DNA of 64,000 nucleotides from Pseudomonas hamedanensis (GTDB taxonomy: Bacteria; Pseudomonadota; Gammaproteobacteria; Pseudomonadales; Pseudomonadaceae), in NCBI RefSeq assembly GCF_014268595.2, contig NZ_CP077091.1:2316501-2380500 (forward strand), read 5' to 3'. Position 1 is the stretch's first letter; every line of letters starts with the position of its first letter. Position numbers and translations under genes: made by a program. The notes below the pieces were generated by a model. It saw only the letters and a program-made list of their open reading frames with translations. It had not been told where the DNA came from and did not search any database. Shown here one piece after another: positions 32,999 through 41,960 of this stretch.

Positions 32999-33784
32999 TT
33001 ACAGATTCTGCGTTACGAACGAGAGCATCTGGTCGGCGGTGGAGATCACCTTGGAGTTCATCTCGTAAGCGCGTTGCGTGGTGATCATGTTGACCATCTC
33101 TTCCACGGTGCTGACGTTGGAGGTTTCCAGGGTGTTCTGCAGCGTGGTACCGAAACCGGCCAGGCCAGGCGTGCCGACTTGCGGTGCGCCGGAAGCCGCG
33201 GTTTCGAGGAACAGGTTGTTGCCCACTGCTTGCAGACCGGCCGGGTTGATGAAATCGGCGGTTTGCAGGTTGCCGATCACTTGCGACGCCGGGTTGCCGG
33301 CGATGGTGACGGAAACGGTGCCGTCGCGGCCGACGGTGAAGGTCTGCGCGTCGTTCGGGATAACAATCGCCGGCTCCAGAGCGAAACCGCTGGCGTTGAC
33401 GATCTGACCATTGGAGTCGAGGTGGAAAGTACCGTCACGGGTGTAGGACGTGGTGCCGTCCGGTTGCAGAATCTGGAAGAAACCGCGACCGTCGATGGCC
33501 ATGTCCAACGGCTGCTCGGTGGTTTGCAGGCTGCCGGCAGTGAAGTTTTTCTGCGTGCCGACAATGCGCACGCCGGTACCCACTTGCAGACCCGACGGCA
33601 ATTCGCTGTCCTGGGTCGACTGGGCGCCTGGCTGACGCTTGATCTGATAGAGCAGGTCCTGGAACTCGGCGCGGTCACGTTTGAAACCCGTGGTCGAGAC
33701 GTTCGCCAGGTTGTTGGAAATGGTGGTCAGGTTGGTGTCCTGGGCGGACAGACCGGTTTTGGCAACCCATAGAGCCGGAAGCAT
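32999..33784 (-). CDS. flgG: Flagellar distal rod protein FlgG
   Basis: Distal rod subunit, 261 residues. It starts MLPALWVAKTGLSAQDTNLT with ISNNLANVSTTGFKRDRAEF, the rod-protein motif, has PLDMAIDGRGFFQI in the centre and the C-terminal helix EEMVNMITTQRAYEMNSKV. All are standard FlgG features and the length is normal. Confidence 0.97.
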   Translation of the reverse strand: MLPALWVAKTGLSAQDTNLTTISNNLANVSTTGFKRDRAEFQDLLYQIKRQPGAQSTQDSELPSGLQVGTGVRIVGTQKNFTAGSLQTTEQPLDMAIDGRGFFQILQPDGTTSYTRDGTFHLDSNGQIVNASGFALEPAIVIPNDAQTFTVGRDGTVSVTIAGNPASQVIGNLQTADFINPAGLQAVGNNLFLETAASGAPQVGTPGLAGFGTTLQNTLETSNVSTVEEMVNMITTQRAYEMNSKVISTADQMLSFVTQNL

Positions 33785-33829
33785 TCGATTCTCCTCGTGC
33801 GCCTGTTTTACGGCGCGACGTTCTGATAA

Positions 33830-34570
33830 TTAGCTGATCTGCAAGACCCGAGCCATGGCCTGGTCGTCGTCTTTGGCGGTGTTCATCATCTTGACGTGCA
33901 ACTCGAACTGCTTGGCCAGGGCCAGCACCGAGGTCATTTCTTCCACGGCATTGACGTTGCTCGACTCAAGGAAACCCGAAACCAGTTTGACGTTGGCATC
34001 GGCCTGGGCCGGCTGGCCGTCCTTGGTGTAAATCGAACCGTCGAGGCCTTTGTTCATGTTCTTGATGTCCGGGTTGACCAGCTTGATGCGGTCGACTTCG
34101 GCCATGACGCGCGGGCCTTCGCCCATCGCCCGGATGCTGATGGTGCCGTCTTCGCCGACTTCGACCTGCTGCTCCGGCGGCACGGCAATCGGTCCGCCAT
34201 TGCCGATCACCGGCATGCCGTTGCCGGCGCGCAAGACGCCAAGGGCATCAATGTTGAGACTGCCGGTGCGCACGTAGCTTTCGCCACCGTTGGGGTTCTG
34301 CACGGCGATAAAACCGTTGCCGGTCACGGCGACATCGAGGTCGCGACCGGTTTCCACCAGCGAGCCTGGCGAGAAGTCAGTGGCCGGCCGTTCGCTCATG
34401 GCAAACGCGCGCGCCGGAAAGCTGTCACCAAATACCGGCATCGAACGCGCCTGCTCCAGGTCGCGCTGAAAACCGTTGGTGGAGATGTTCGCCAGGTTGT
34501 TGGCATGCGCCCGCTGCGCCAGCGCGTTCTGGCTGGCGCCGGTCATTGCCACATAAAGGTACTTGTCCAC
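33830..34570 (-). CDS. flgF: Flagellar proximal rod protein FlgF
   Basis: Proximal rod subunit, 246 residues, starting with GTG (MDKYLYVAMTGASQNALAQR) preceded by GAGGA. HANNLANISTNGFQRDLEQA is the rod motif, RDLDVAVTGNGFIAVQ the central one and NAVEEMTSVLALAKQFELHV the C-terminal helix. It is the first gene of the flgFGHIJKL run; an RpoN-type promoter lies about 60-70 bases upstream. Confidence 0.96.
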   Translation of the reverse strand: MDKYLYVAMTGASQNALAQRAHANNLANISTNGFQRDLEQARSMPVFGDSFPARAFAMSERPATDFSPGSLVETGRDLDVAVTGNGFIAVQNPNGGESYVRTGSLNIDALGVLRAGNGMPVIGNGGPIAVPPEQQVEVGEDGTISIRAMGEGPRVMAEVDRIKLVNPDIKNMNKGLDGSIYTKDGQPAQADANVKLVSGFLESSNVNAVEEMTSVLALAKQFELHVKMMNTAKDDDQAMARVLQIS

Positions 34571-34626
34571 GCTCTTTCCTCTGCATGCCGGACGTTTGCC
34601 GCCCACTGCTGTACTGCTGAGCCATA

Positions 34627-34642
34627 AGCAATTTGCAGACCA
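34627..34642 (-). promoter_or_regulatory. RpoN (sigma-54) promoter of the flgF operon
   Basis: Minus strand TGGTCTGCAAATTGCT: GG and GC are ten bases apart and the TTGC(T) -12 box is perfect. It sits 57 bases before the flgF GTG, where a class II flagellar promoter is expected in Pseudomonas. Confidence 0.65.
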
Positions 34643-34782
34643 ACTTTTTATTGGCGGACGAAGGCCCGGTAAACAGGGGACTTGAGGGACTTAGAGGGGA
34701 AATTTGAAATGTGTCGAAGACGAAAAACCGGCGGTGTCATGCCGCTTCGCGGCAATCCCGGGTTTGGCGGGTGACGGAGATT

Positions 34783-34905
34783 TGTGGCGAGGGGATTTAT
34801 CCCCGATGGGTGGCGAAGCCGCCCCGTTTTTCCTTCAGGACAACCTCATCTGCAGGCTTTGCGACTGCTGCGCAGCCGATCGGGGATAAATCCCCTCACC
34901 ACAAA
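34783..34905. repeat. Extragenic inverted repeat (GGGGATTTATCCCC type)
   Basis: Two outer arms TTGTGGCGAGGGGATTTATC and its near-complement GATAAATCCCCTCACCACAA flank GC-rich inner sequences. The same type recurs at 39316-39481. It fills most of the 343-base gap between flgF and phhR. Confidence 0.85.
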
Positions 34906-34913
34906 AGCTCTGC

Positions 34914-36476
34914 TTAGCTTTCGGGGTTCTTGCCCACTTCATACTCACGCAGCTTGTTGGCAATGGTGGTATGCGAAACGCCGAGCCGCTTACCCAACTG
35001 CCGACTGCTCGGATGCTCGGAATACAGGCGCTCCAGCACCGCTTTCTCGAAACGCCCGACGATCTCGTCCAAGCCACCCTCCAGCGAAAAATCGCCAAGC
35101 GGCTGACGCACGCCGTAATCCGGCAGACGAATATGCTCGGCCTTGACCGTACCGCCCTCGCACAGCGACACCGCTTGAAACAGCACGTTCTCCAATTGGC
35201 GCACGTTGCCCGGCCAGTGGTAATAGCTAAGGCGATCCATCGCCGCCGGGGCCAGTTTCGGCAACGGACAACCGATCTGCCGGCTGGCCTGATCAAGAAA
35301 GTGTTCGACCAGCGGCGTCAATCCGTCGAGGCACTCGCGCAGCGGCGGGATGTGCAGCGACAAGACGTTCAGGCGGTGGTACAGGTCCTGGCGAAACTCG
35401 CCGCGCGCGCACAATTCAGACAAATCCACCTGGGTCGCGCAGATCACCCGCACATCCAGATAAACCTCTTCGTCGCTGCCGACGCGGCGGAAGCAACCGT
35501 CCTGCAGAAAGCGCAGCAGTTTGACCTGCAAGCGCGGGCTCATCTCGCCGACACCGTCGAGAAACAGCGTGCCGCCCGCGGTCAATTCCAGCAGGCCAAG
35601 TTTGCCTTCGGCACGCGCGCCTTCGAAAGCCCCGGGGCCGTAGCCGAACAATTCGGTCTCGGCCATCGATTCCGGCAGCCCTGCACAGTTGAGCGCCATC
35701 AACGGCGACTGCCCGCGCGGACTCGCCAGGTGACAGGCGCGCGCCAGCAATTCCTTGCCGGTGCCGGTTTCGCCTTCAATCAATAACGGCGCATCCAGCG
35801 GTGCCATGCGCCGCGCTTCACGGACCACGGCAGCCATGACTTTGGAACTCTGAAAGATGCTGTCGAAGCCACGCAGTTCCTGCTTGCGCACGTTATAGAT
35901 GCGCTCGCCGACGCGGTCGGCGCGGTGCAGTGTCAGAACGGCTCCGGCCATGGCCTCGCTGTCGTCATGCTCCGATTGCAACGGCGCGATGTCGGCGAGA
36001 AAGACGTCGCCCTTGACCTTGACTCGCATGCCGTTGATCCGCGACTTGTTCGCGCGCACCAACTCCGGCAAGTCGAAATCCTCGGCGTAGCGCGACAGCG
36101 GAATCCCCGGCACCTCATCGACGCGTACTCCAAGCAACTGCGCCGCGGCACGGTTGGCCGCGACAATCGAGCCGCCCATGTCGATCGACAGCACCGGAAA
36201 CTCCAGCGCCCCAAGCAACGCGTTCAACTCCATGTGCCGACGCTCGCTGGGCATCAGCCCGACGCGCTTGACGCCAAACACCCCGGCAATCGCCTCGAAC
36301 TTGGGGCGCAAGGCCTGGAACTGAATGTTGATCAGGTTCGGGCAATGCAGATAGATCGCGTTGCCATGCTCGCCGCCAACCTCACCGCGCGCGACGTTGA
36401 TGCCGTACGCCACCAGCAAATTGAGGATGTCGCGCAGGATGCCGATGCGGTTCTGGCAGTGGACTTTGATGCGCAT
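34914..36476 (-). CDS. phhR: TyrR/PhhR-type transcriptional regulator of aromatic amino acid metabolism
   Basis: A 520-residue regulator with an ACT domain (1 to about 75), a PAS domain (about 80-190), an AAA+ domain (about 205-440; Walker A GETGTGKE at 235-242, Walker B FLDGVGE at 305-311) and a C-terminal Fis-like HTH (LGKRLGVSHTTIANKLREYE). At the place of the sigma-54-contact loop GAFTGA it has GAFEGA (about 282-287), as expected for TyrR-like proteins that act with sigma-70. It is divergent from phhA, the known PhhR target, with a TyrR-type box between them. ACT and PAS domains probably sense phenylalanine/tyrosine. Confidence 0.95.
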   Translation of the reverse strand: MRIKVHCQNRIGILRDILNLLVAYGINVARGEVGGEHGNAIYLHCPNLINIQFQALRPKFEAIAGVFGVKRVGLMPSERRHMELNALLGALEFPVLSIDMGGSIVAANRAAAQLLGVRVDEVPGIPLSRYAEDFDLPELVRANKSRINGMRVKVKGDVFLADIAPLQSEHDDSEAMAGAVLTLHRADRVGERIYNVRKQELRGFDSIFQSSKVMAAVVREARRMAPLDAPLLIEGETGTGKELLARACHLASPRGQSPLMALNCAGLPESMAETELFGYGPGAFEGARAEGKLGLLELTAGGTLFLDGVGEMSPRLQVKLLRFLQDGCFRRVGSDEEVYLDVRVICATQVDLSELCARGEFRQDLYHRLNVLSLHIPPLRECLDGLTPLVEHFLDQASRQIGCPLPKLAPAAMDRLSYYHWPGNVRQLENVLFQAVSLCEGGTVKAEHIRLPDYGVRQPLGDFSLEGGLDEIVGRFEKAVLERLYSEHPSSRQLGKRLGVSHTTIANKLREYEVGKNPES

Positions 36477-36505
36477 AAAAACACCTGAATGAACGACGGA
36501 GAACC

Positions 36506-36595
36506 TGTAGGAGTGAGCCTGCTCGCGATAGCGGCATATCAGTCACATCATTTTTAGCTGGCCCACCGCTATCGCGAGCAGGCTCACTCCTACAA
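36506..36595. repeat. REP-type inverted pair (BIME)
   Basis: TGTAGGAGTGAGCCTGCTCG and its inverted partner about 50 bases apart, between phhR and phhA. Same family as at 41801, 47254, 54770 and 56236. Confidence 0.9.
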
Positions 36596-36708
36596 GGGAT
36601 TGGTGCCCGACTTTCTGTCGAGGCACGCAGATAGTTGTCAAGATTATGTGACAGCACTGGCCCTTTTCAAACCCGCCAATCACTGCAAATGCGCATTAGC
36701 CGACAAAG

Positions 36709-36726
36709 CGTAACGATAACTTTACG
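36709..36726 (+). promoter_or_regulatory. Candidate PhhR/TyrR box upstream of phhA
   Basis: CGTAAC-GATAAC-TTTACG compared with the TyrR box TGTAAA-N6-TTTACA: nine of twelve fixed positions match. It lies about 120 bases before phhA in the phhR-phhA intergenic region. Confidence 0.55.
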
Positions 36727-36847
36727 AAATTAGCCGAAATTTCCTACATGACTGCGTTTAAACGTGCTGCATCTCCGGCCACTCTCGGGTAATCCTTGAG
36801 CCATCGCTGGACATAACAAAAACGAATTCCCCTAGCAGGAGAGCAGC

Positions 36848-37639
36848 ATGAAGCAGACGCAATACGTGGCCCGCGAGCCCGATGCGCAAGGTTTTATCGA
36901 CTACCCCGCCGAAGAACACGCGGTGTGGAACACGCTGATCACTCGCCAGTTGAAAGTGATCGAGGGCCGTGCGTGCCAGGAATACCTGGACGGTATCGAA
37001 AAACTCGGTCTGCCCCACGACCGCATCCCGCAGCTCGGCGAGATCAATAAAGTGCTCGGCGAGACCACCGGCTGGCAGGTCGCCCGGGTGCCGGCGCTGA
37101 TTCCCTTCCAGACCTTTTTTGAACTGCTCGCCAGCAAGCAATTTCCGGTGGCGACTTTCATTCGCACCCGCGAAGAACTGGACTATCTGCAAGAGCCGGA
37201 TATTTTCCACGAGATCTTCGGCCACTGCCCGCTGCTGACCAACCCGTGGTTCGCTGAATTCACCCACACCTACGGCAAACTCGGCCTGCAAGCGACCAAG
37301 GAAGAGCGCGTGTACCTGGCGCGGCTGTACTGGATGACCATCGAATTCGGCTTGGTCGACACCCCGCAAGGCAAGCGCATTTACGGTGGCGGAATTCTGT
37401 CCTCGCCGAAAGAAACCGTTTATTGCCTGTCGGACGAGCCTGAGCATCAAGCCTTCGATCCGCTGGAAGCCATGCGCACGCCCTATCGCATCGACATCCT
37501 GCAACCGCTGTACTTTGTCCTGCCGAACCTCAAGCGCCTGTTCGACGTCGCTCATGAAGACATCATGGCCATGGTCCGCCAGGGCATGCAGCTGGGCTTG
37601 CACGCGCCGAAGTTTCCGCCAAAACCCAAAGCCGCCTGA
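36848..37639 (+). CDS. phhA: Phenylalanine-4-hydroxylase
   Basis: Iron- and tetrahydropterin-dependent conversion of phenylalanine to tyrosine. The 263-residue protein has the single catalytic domain of bacterial PAH: iron ligands His121 and His126 in DIFHEIFGHCPLL and Glu166 in WMTIEFGLV; IPFQTFFELLASKQFPVATF contributes to the pterin site. AGGAG precedes the ATG. It is followed by phhB and an aromatic aminotransferase. Confidence 0.97.
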   Translation: MKQTQYVAREPDAQGFIDYPAEEHAVWNTLITRQLKVIEGRACQEYLDGIEKLGLPHDRIPQLGEINKVLGETTGWQVARVPALIPFQTFFELLASKQFPVATFIRTREELDYLQEPDIFHEIFGHCPLLTNPWFAEFTHTYGKLGLQATKEERVYLARLYWMTIEFGLVDTPQGKRIYGGGILSSPKETVYCLSDEPEHQAFDPLEAMRTPYRIDILQPLYFVLPNLKRLFDVAHEDIMAMVRQGMQLGLHAPKFPPKPKAA

Positions 37640-37674
37640 ACCGCGACTTTTGCTGACAATTGCGTCTGTCAGTC

Positions 37675-37701
37675 GCCGTCACTTTGCTTTAGCGTGACGG
37701 C
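37675..37701. repeat. Hairpin between phhA and phhB
   Basis: GCCGTCAC and GTGACGGC separated by an 11-base loop. No T-run follows on the plus strand, so it is more likely an mRNA stability or processing hairpin than a terminator. Confidence 0.6.
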
Positions 37702-37747
37702 ATATACGCTTTAATAAAAAAAACACACTCGATTTCAGGAATACACC

Positions 37748-38104
37748 ATGTCCACTTTGAACCAAGCCCACTGCGAAGCCTGCCGCGCCGATGCGCCACA
37801 AGTCAGCGACGAAGAACTGCCGATCCTGATCAAGCAGATCCCTGACTGGAACATCGAAGTGCGCGACAGCATCATGCAGCTGGAAAAAGTCTTCCTGTTC
37901 AAGAATTTCAAACACGCACTGGCTTTCACCAATGCCGTCGGCGAGATTTCCGAGGCCGAAGGCCACCACCCAGGCCTGCTGACCGAATGGGGCAAAGTCA
38001 CCGTGACCTGGTGGAGCCATTCGATCAAAGGCCTGCACCGCAACGACTTCATCATGGCCGCGCGCACTGACGAAGTGGCCAAGACCGCAGAAGGACGCAA
38101 GTAA
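37748..38104 (+). CDS. phhB: Pterin-4a-carbinolamine dehydratase
   Basis: Recycles the pterin cofactor of phenylalanine hydroxylase. The 118-residue protein has [20 protein letters not shown] with active-site His73/His74 and [10 protein letters not shown] with His91, as in PhhB/DCoH. It lies 108 bases after phhA and its stop codon overlaps the next start (TAATG). Confidence 0.96.
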
Positions 38105-39297
38105 TGCACTTCGACGCCATCGCCCGGGTGCCCGGCGACCCGATCCTCGGCTTGATGGAGGCGTATGCGCAGGACAGCAATCCGCGCAAGTTCGACCTCG
38201 GCGTTGGCGTCTACAAGGATGCCCAGGGCCTGACGCCGATCCCTGAAGCGGTGAAAATCGCCGAAGCGCGGCTGGTCGAAAGCCAGGACACCAAAACCTA
38301 CATCGGTGGCCACGGCAACCCATTGTTCGGCAAGGTCATCAACGAGCTGGTGCTGGGCGCCGACTCGCCAGTGATCAGCGAACAACGCGCCGGCGTCACA
38401 CAGACCCCGGGCGGCACCGGTGCGTTGCGTCTGGCGGCAGATTTCATCGCCCAATGCCTGCCGGGCAAAGGCGTGTGGTTGAGCAACCCGACCTGGCCTA
38501 TCCACGAAACCATTTTTGCTGCCGCCGAGGTCAAGGTCAGTCACTACCCGTACGTGGGCAGCGACAACCGCCTCGATGTCGAAGCCATGCTCGCCGTGCT
38601 CAAGGAAGTGCCCAAGGGTGACGTGGCGCTGCTACATGCCTGCTGCCACAACCCGACCGGTTTTGACCTGAGCCATGACGACTGGAAGCGGGTGCTCGAA
38701 GTGGTGCGCAGCCGTAATCTGCTGCCGCTGATCGACTTTGCCTATCAGGGCTTTGGCGATGGCCTGGAGCAGGACGCGTGGTCGACACGCTTGTTTGCCG
38801 CCGAAATTCCGGAGGTGCTGATCACCAGTTCCTGCTCGAAGAACTTCGGCCTCTATCGCGACCGAACCGGTGCGCTGATCGTCTGCGCAAAAAGCGCCGA
38901 CAAGCTCATCGACATCCGCAGCCAACTGGCCAATATCGCCCGCAACCTGTGGTCGACGCCGCCGGATCACGGCGCGGCTGTTGTTGCCACTATCCTTGCC
39001 GATCCAGAGCTGAAAGCGCGCTGGGCCGATGAGGTGGAAGCCATGCGCTTGCGTATCGCGCAATTGCGCAGCGGTCTGGTCGAAGCGCTGGAACCGCATG
39101 GTTTGCGTGAACGCTTTGCGCACATTGGTGTGCAGCGCGGAATGTTCTCCTACACCGGTCTGTCGCCGGCGCAGGTGAAGACTCTGCGTGAGCGGCACAG
39201 CGTTTACATGGTCAGCTCGGGCCGGGCAAACGTCGCCGGCATCGACGCCACCCGCCTCGCATTACTGGCCGACGCCATCGCTGACGCCTGTAAATAG
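38104..39297 (+). CDS. phhC: Aromatic amino acid aminotransferase (class I/II, PLP)
   Basis: A 397-residue aspartate/aromatic aminotransferase: LGVGVYKDAQGLTPIPEAV, ACCHNPTGFDLSHDDW, FAYQGFGDGLEQDAW, and the PLP lysine in SSCSKNFGLYRDRTG. In Pseudomonas the third gene of the phh cluster encodes this enzyme, which transaminates tyrosine to 4-hydroxyphenylpyruvate. The start overlaps the phhB stop. Confidence 0.93.
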   Translation: MHFDAIARVPGDPILGLMEAYAQDSNPRKFDLGVGVYKDAQGLTPIPEAVKIAEARLVESQDTKTYIGGHGNPLFGKVINELVLGADSPVISEQRAGVTQTPGGTGALRLAADFIAQCLPGKGVWLSNPTWPIHETIFAAAEVKVSHYPYVGSDNRLDVEAMLAVLKEVPKGDVALLHACCHNPTGFDLSHDDWKRVLEVVRSRNLLPLIDFAYQGFGDGLEQDAWSTRLFAAEIPEVLITSSCSKNFGLYRDRTGALIVCAKSADKLIDIRSQLANIARNLWSTPPDHGAAVVATILADPELKARWADEVEAMRLRIAQLRSGLVEALEPHGLRERFAHIGVQRGMFSYTGLSPAQVKTLRERHSVYMVSSGRANVAGIDATRLALLADAIADACK

Positions 39298-39315
39298 TTT
39301 CTGCAATACACAACC

Positions 39316-39481
39316 CTGTGGGAGCGGGCCCTGTGGTGAGGGGATTTATCCCCGACCGGCTGCGCAGCAGTCGTAAACCGTTGCTCGCGGAGTGTCAGAC
39401 ATTCCGCGAATGCAGGGTCTGGGGCCGCTTCGCAGCCCATCGGGGATAAATCCCCTCGCCACAAAAGCCCGCTCCCACATT
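39316..39481. repeat. Composite extragenic repeat
   Basis: Outer arms TGTGGGAGCGGGC and GCCCGCTCCCACA enclose inner arms with GGGGATTTATCCCC and its complement (type seen at 34783). It explains most of the 336-base gap 39298-39633; nothing else was seen there. Confidence 0.85.
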
Positions 39482-39633
39482 TGTTTTTTGCGGTGGCCTC
39501 TGTGTCCTGCGGCCATCTGTCGCATTATTTTGAATTAAAAGTCTGATTGTCATTTTTCCTGCTGTATCCTGCGCAGGCTTTGTAAAAGCGCGGAGCACCT
39601 GATCTATCAACAGACTTAGCGAGGAGCGCGAAC

Positions 39634-39765
39634 ATGCACGAGATTCCTAATCTCCCCTTCCCAAGCCTGCACGTACCTGAGCAGACGACCCCGCAACACG
39701 CCGGCGCCCAACAGCCCGAGCCGCAAGAAGCCGCTGACAGCCGCAACGCCGACAGCGAAGAGTAA
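39634..39765 (+). CDS. Small Pro/Gln/Glu-rich protein of unknown function
   Basis: A 43-residue ORF starting MHEIPNLPFPSLHVPEQTTP and ending with Asp-Ser-Glu-Glu, preceded by GAGGAG at good spacing (GAGGAGCGCGAACATG). It is acidic, likely disordered and too polar for a membrane peptide. Codon use is like its neighbours. No function can be given. The next gene on the same strand starts 71 bases later, and the two may be co-transcribed. Confidence 0.6.
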   Translation: MHEIPNLPFPSLHVPEQTTPQHAGAQQPEPQEAADSRNADSEE

Positions 39766-39836
39766 AGTCCCCGCCGTACAGACCGTGTGGAAAGCGCTAA
39801 GATGCGCTTTCCACACTGCCTGAAGCCGAGCCCGCC

Positions 39837-40019
39837 ATGACCGATGAATTTTCTGCAAGCCAAGCTGCCGTGCTGATCGGCGCCACCGAGAAAATGATCG
39901 AGATCTGGAATCGCCTTCCCCCTGAGAAACAGGCCGCCCTGCTCGAACGTTTCGGCAGCGAAGAAAACGCCCTCGCCGCTCTCGTCACCACGCAATTGGT
40001 CGCCCCGGCGAAATCCTGA
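39837..40019 (+). CDS. Small conserved-looking helical protein
   Basis: A 60-residue ORF, MTDEFSASQAAVLIGATEKM at the start and LPPEKQAALLERFGSEENAL in the middle. It is helical and lacks signal peptide or membrane segment. The upstream palindrome GTGTGGAAAGCGC/GCGCTTTCCACAC (about 39785-39813) could be a terminator of the preceding gene or an operator. I do not recognise the family. Confidence 0.65.
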   Translation: MTDEFSASQAAVLIGATEKMIEIWNRLPPEKQAALLERFGSEENALAALVTTQLVAPAKS

Positions 40020-40122
40020 AACGGCCGCCCCGGCAAATAGTTTTACTTTTCCCCGCCCCTGATCGTTTCACGCCGGTATCATGAGCAGCCTATCTAATCT
40101 GCTGCTCCGTGGATCGTTACCC

Positions 40123-41322
40123 ATGTCGCCCTCTATATCCGAACCCCAGCGCCCCTTCGCGGTTACGCTGCAAGTGGTTTCCATCGTCCTCTTCACCTTT
40201 ATCGGTTACCTGAACATCGGCATTCCGCTCGCCGTGTTGCCGGGCTATGTGCACAGCGACCTGGGCTTTGGCGCAGTGATCGCCGGGCTGGTGATCAGCG
40301 TGCAATACCTCGCCACCCTGCTCAGCCGTCCGTATGCCGGCAAGATCATCGACAATCAGGGCAGTAAACGGGCGGTGATGATCGGCCTCGCCGGATGCGG
40401 CTTGAGCGGTGTGTTCATGCTGATTTCGGCGTGGACGCACAGTCTGCCGATGCTCAGCCTGATCAGCTTGCTGATCGGCCGGCTGGTGCTGGGCAGCGCG
40501 GAAAGTCTGGTCGGTTCCGGCTCGATTGGCTGGGGCATCGGCCGTGTCGGCGCGGCGAACACGGCCAAGGTGATTTCCTGGAACGGCATCGCCAGTTATG
40601 GCGCGCTGGCGATCGGCGCGCCGTTTGGCGTGTGGCTGGTCAGCCGGCTGGGCCTGTGGAGCATGGGCGTGAGCATCATCCTCCTCGCCCTGCTCGGCCT
40701 GGCGCTGGCGTGGCCGAAGATCGCAGCGCCGATCGTCTCCGGTGAACGCCTGCCCTTCATGCATGTGCTCGGCAAAGTCTTTCCCCACGGCTGCGGACTG
40801 GCGCTGGGCTCGATCGGTTTCGGCACCATCGCCACCTTCATCACCCTGTATTACGCCACGCAGCATTGGGACAACGCGGTGCTGTGCCTGAGCCTGTTCG
40901 GCGCCAGCTTCATCGGTGCACGGCTGTTGTTCGGCAACCTGATCAACCGCCTCGGCGGCTTTCGCGTGGCGATCGCTTGCCTGTCGGTGGAAACCCTGGG
41001 CCTGTTGCTGCTGTGGATTGCACCGGACGCTAATTGGGCCTTGGCCGGCGCGGCGCTGAGTGGCTTCGGTTTCTCGCTGGTGTTTCCTGCGCTGGGCGTT
41101 GAAGCGGTAAATCTGGTGCCTGCTTCCAGCCGCGGTGCGGCGGTCGGTGCCTATTCACTGTTCATTGATTTGTCGCTGGGGATCACCGGGCCGTTGGCCG
41201 GGGCGATTGCGGGGGGGTTCGGTTTCGCCTCGATCTTTCTGTTTGCCGCTCTTGCGGCCCTGAGCGGTCTGGCGTTGAGCGTGTATCTGTACAAGCACAC
41301 GGCGAAGTATCGCGAGGATTAG
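40123..41322 (+). CDS. MFS transporter, YhhS family
   Basis: A 399-residue inner membrane transporter with about 12 membrane helices. LTIG-like [40 protein letters not shown] (the MFS loop 2-3 motif), GTGSTLWG-like [13 protein letters not shown], and [20 protein letters not shown] align well with E. coli YhhS. The substrate is unknown. An ATG at 40081 is in frame, but ATG 40123 ([12 protein letters not shown]) matches the family start. The 3' end overlaps the convergent arfB gene by four bases. Confidence 0.88.
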   Translation: MSPSISEPQRPFAVTLQVVSIVLFTFIGYLNIGIPLAVLPGYVHSDLGFGAVIAGLVISVQYLATLLSRPYAGKIIDNQGSKRAVMIGLAGCGLSGVFMLISAWTHSLPMLSLISLLIGRLVLGSAESLVGSGSIGWGIGRVGAANTAKVISWNGIASYGALAIGAPFGVWLVSRLGLWSMGVSIILLALLGLALAWPKIAAPIVSGERLPFMHVLGKVFPHGCGLALGSIGFGTIATFITLYYATQHWDNAVLCLSLFGASFIGARLLFGNLINRLGGFRVAIACLSVETLGLLLLWIAPDANWALAGAALSGFGFSLVFPALGVEAVNLVPASSRGAAVGAYSLFIDLSLGITGPLAGAIAGGFGFASIFLFAALAALSGLALSVYLYKHTAKYRED

Positions 41323-41732
41323 AAGTCGACCTTGCCGCGTCCGGCCTTGATACTGCCGCGCTTGGTCTTCGACTCGAGGCGGCGCTTCTTCGAGCCGAGG
41401 GTCGGCTTGGTCGGGCGGCGCTTCTTTTCCACTTTGGTGGCGCTTTGAATCAACTCGACCAACCGCTCCAGCGCATCGGCACGATTGGCTTCCTGCGTGC
41501 GGTATTGCTGGGCCTTGATGATCAGCACGCCGTCGCTGGTGATGCGACTGTCACGTAGCGCCAGCAGGCGCTCCTTGTAGAACTCCGGCAACGAGGAGTT
41601 GGGAATGTCGAAGCGCAGGTGCACGGCGCTGGAGACCTTGTTGACGTTCTGCCCGCCAGCGCCCTGGGCGCGGATGGCCGTCAGTTCGATCTCGGCATCG
41701 GGCAGATGCACATTGTTGGAAATCACCAGCAT
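41319..41732 (-). CDS. arfB: Alternative ribosome-rescue factor / peptidyl-tRNA hydrolase ArfB
   Basis: Rescues stalled ribosomes by hydrolysing peptidyl-tRNA. The 137-residue protein has the class I release-factor motif [20 protein letters not shown] (GGQ) and a basic C-terminal tail ([19 protein letters not shown]) that reaches the empty mRNA channel. ATG 41732 ([17 protein letters not shown]) is the family start; longer in-frame sequence upstream is only REP-derived. Confidence 0.95.
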   Translation of the reverse strand: MLVISNNVHLPDAEIELTAIRAQGAGGQNVNKVSSAVHLRFDIPNSSLPEFYKERLLALRDSRITSDGVLIIKAQQYRTQEANRADALERLVELIQSATKVEKKRRPTKPTLGSKKRRLESKTKRGSIKAGRGKVDF

Positions 41733-41800
41733 GAAAAAGCGTCCGTATTCAGAGGGTGCAGGATAACGCGAAAACCATTGCAAGCCTGCTGGAGTTCCCC

Positions 41801-41890
41801 TGTAGGAGTGAGCCTGCTCGCGATAGCGGTATATCAGGTTCATATTTATTGACTGACACACCGCTATCGCGAGCAGGCTCACTCCTACAG
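41801..41890. repeat. REP-type inverted pair (BIME)
   Basis: TGTAGGAGTGAGCCTGCTCG with its inverted partner, CGATAGCGGT/ACCGCTATCG inner arms, upstream of arfB and downstream of aroP. Confidence 0.9.
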
Positions 41891-41914
41891 TGGATTTGTG
41901 TGAGGCTCAGAAAT

Positions 41915-41944
41915 GACAAACCCGGCACGCTGGCCGGGTTTGTC
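41915..41944 (-). terminator. Terminator of aroP
   Basis: Perfect 12-bp stem (GACAAACCCGGC) with six-base loop, 17 bases after the aroP stop on the minus strand. Confidence 0.75.
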
Positions 41945-41960
41945 CTTTCTGCCTGCGAGG

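Noticed and set aside
34783..34905. Inverted repeat considered as a rho-independent terminator of phhR
   Set aside because: No T-run and the same element occurs elsewhere as a repeat, so it was listed as an extragenic repeat.
39525..39995. 156-codon minus-strand ORF over the two small genes
   Set aside because: The plus-strand small ORFs have good start signals and more natural composition.
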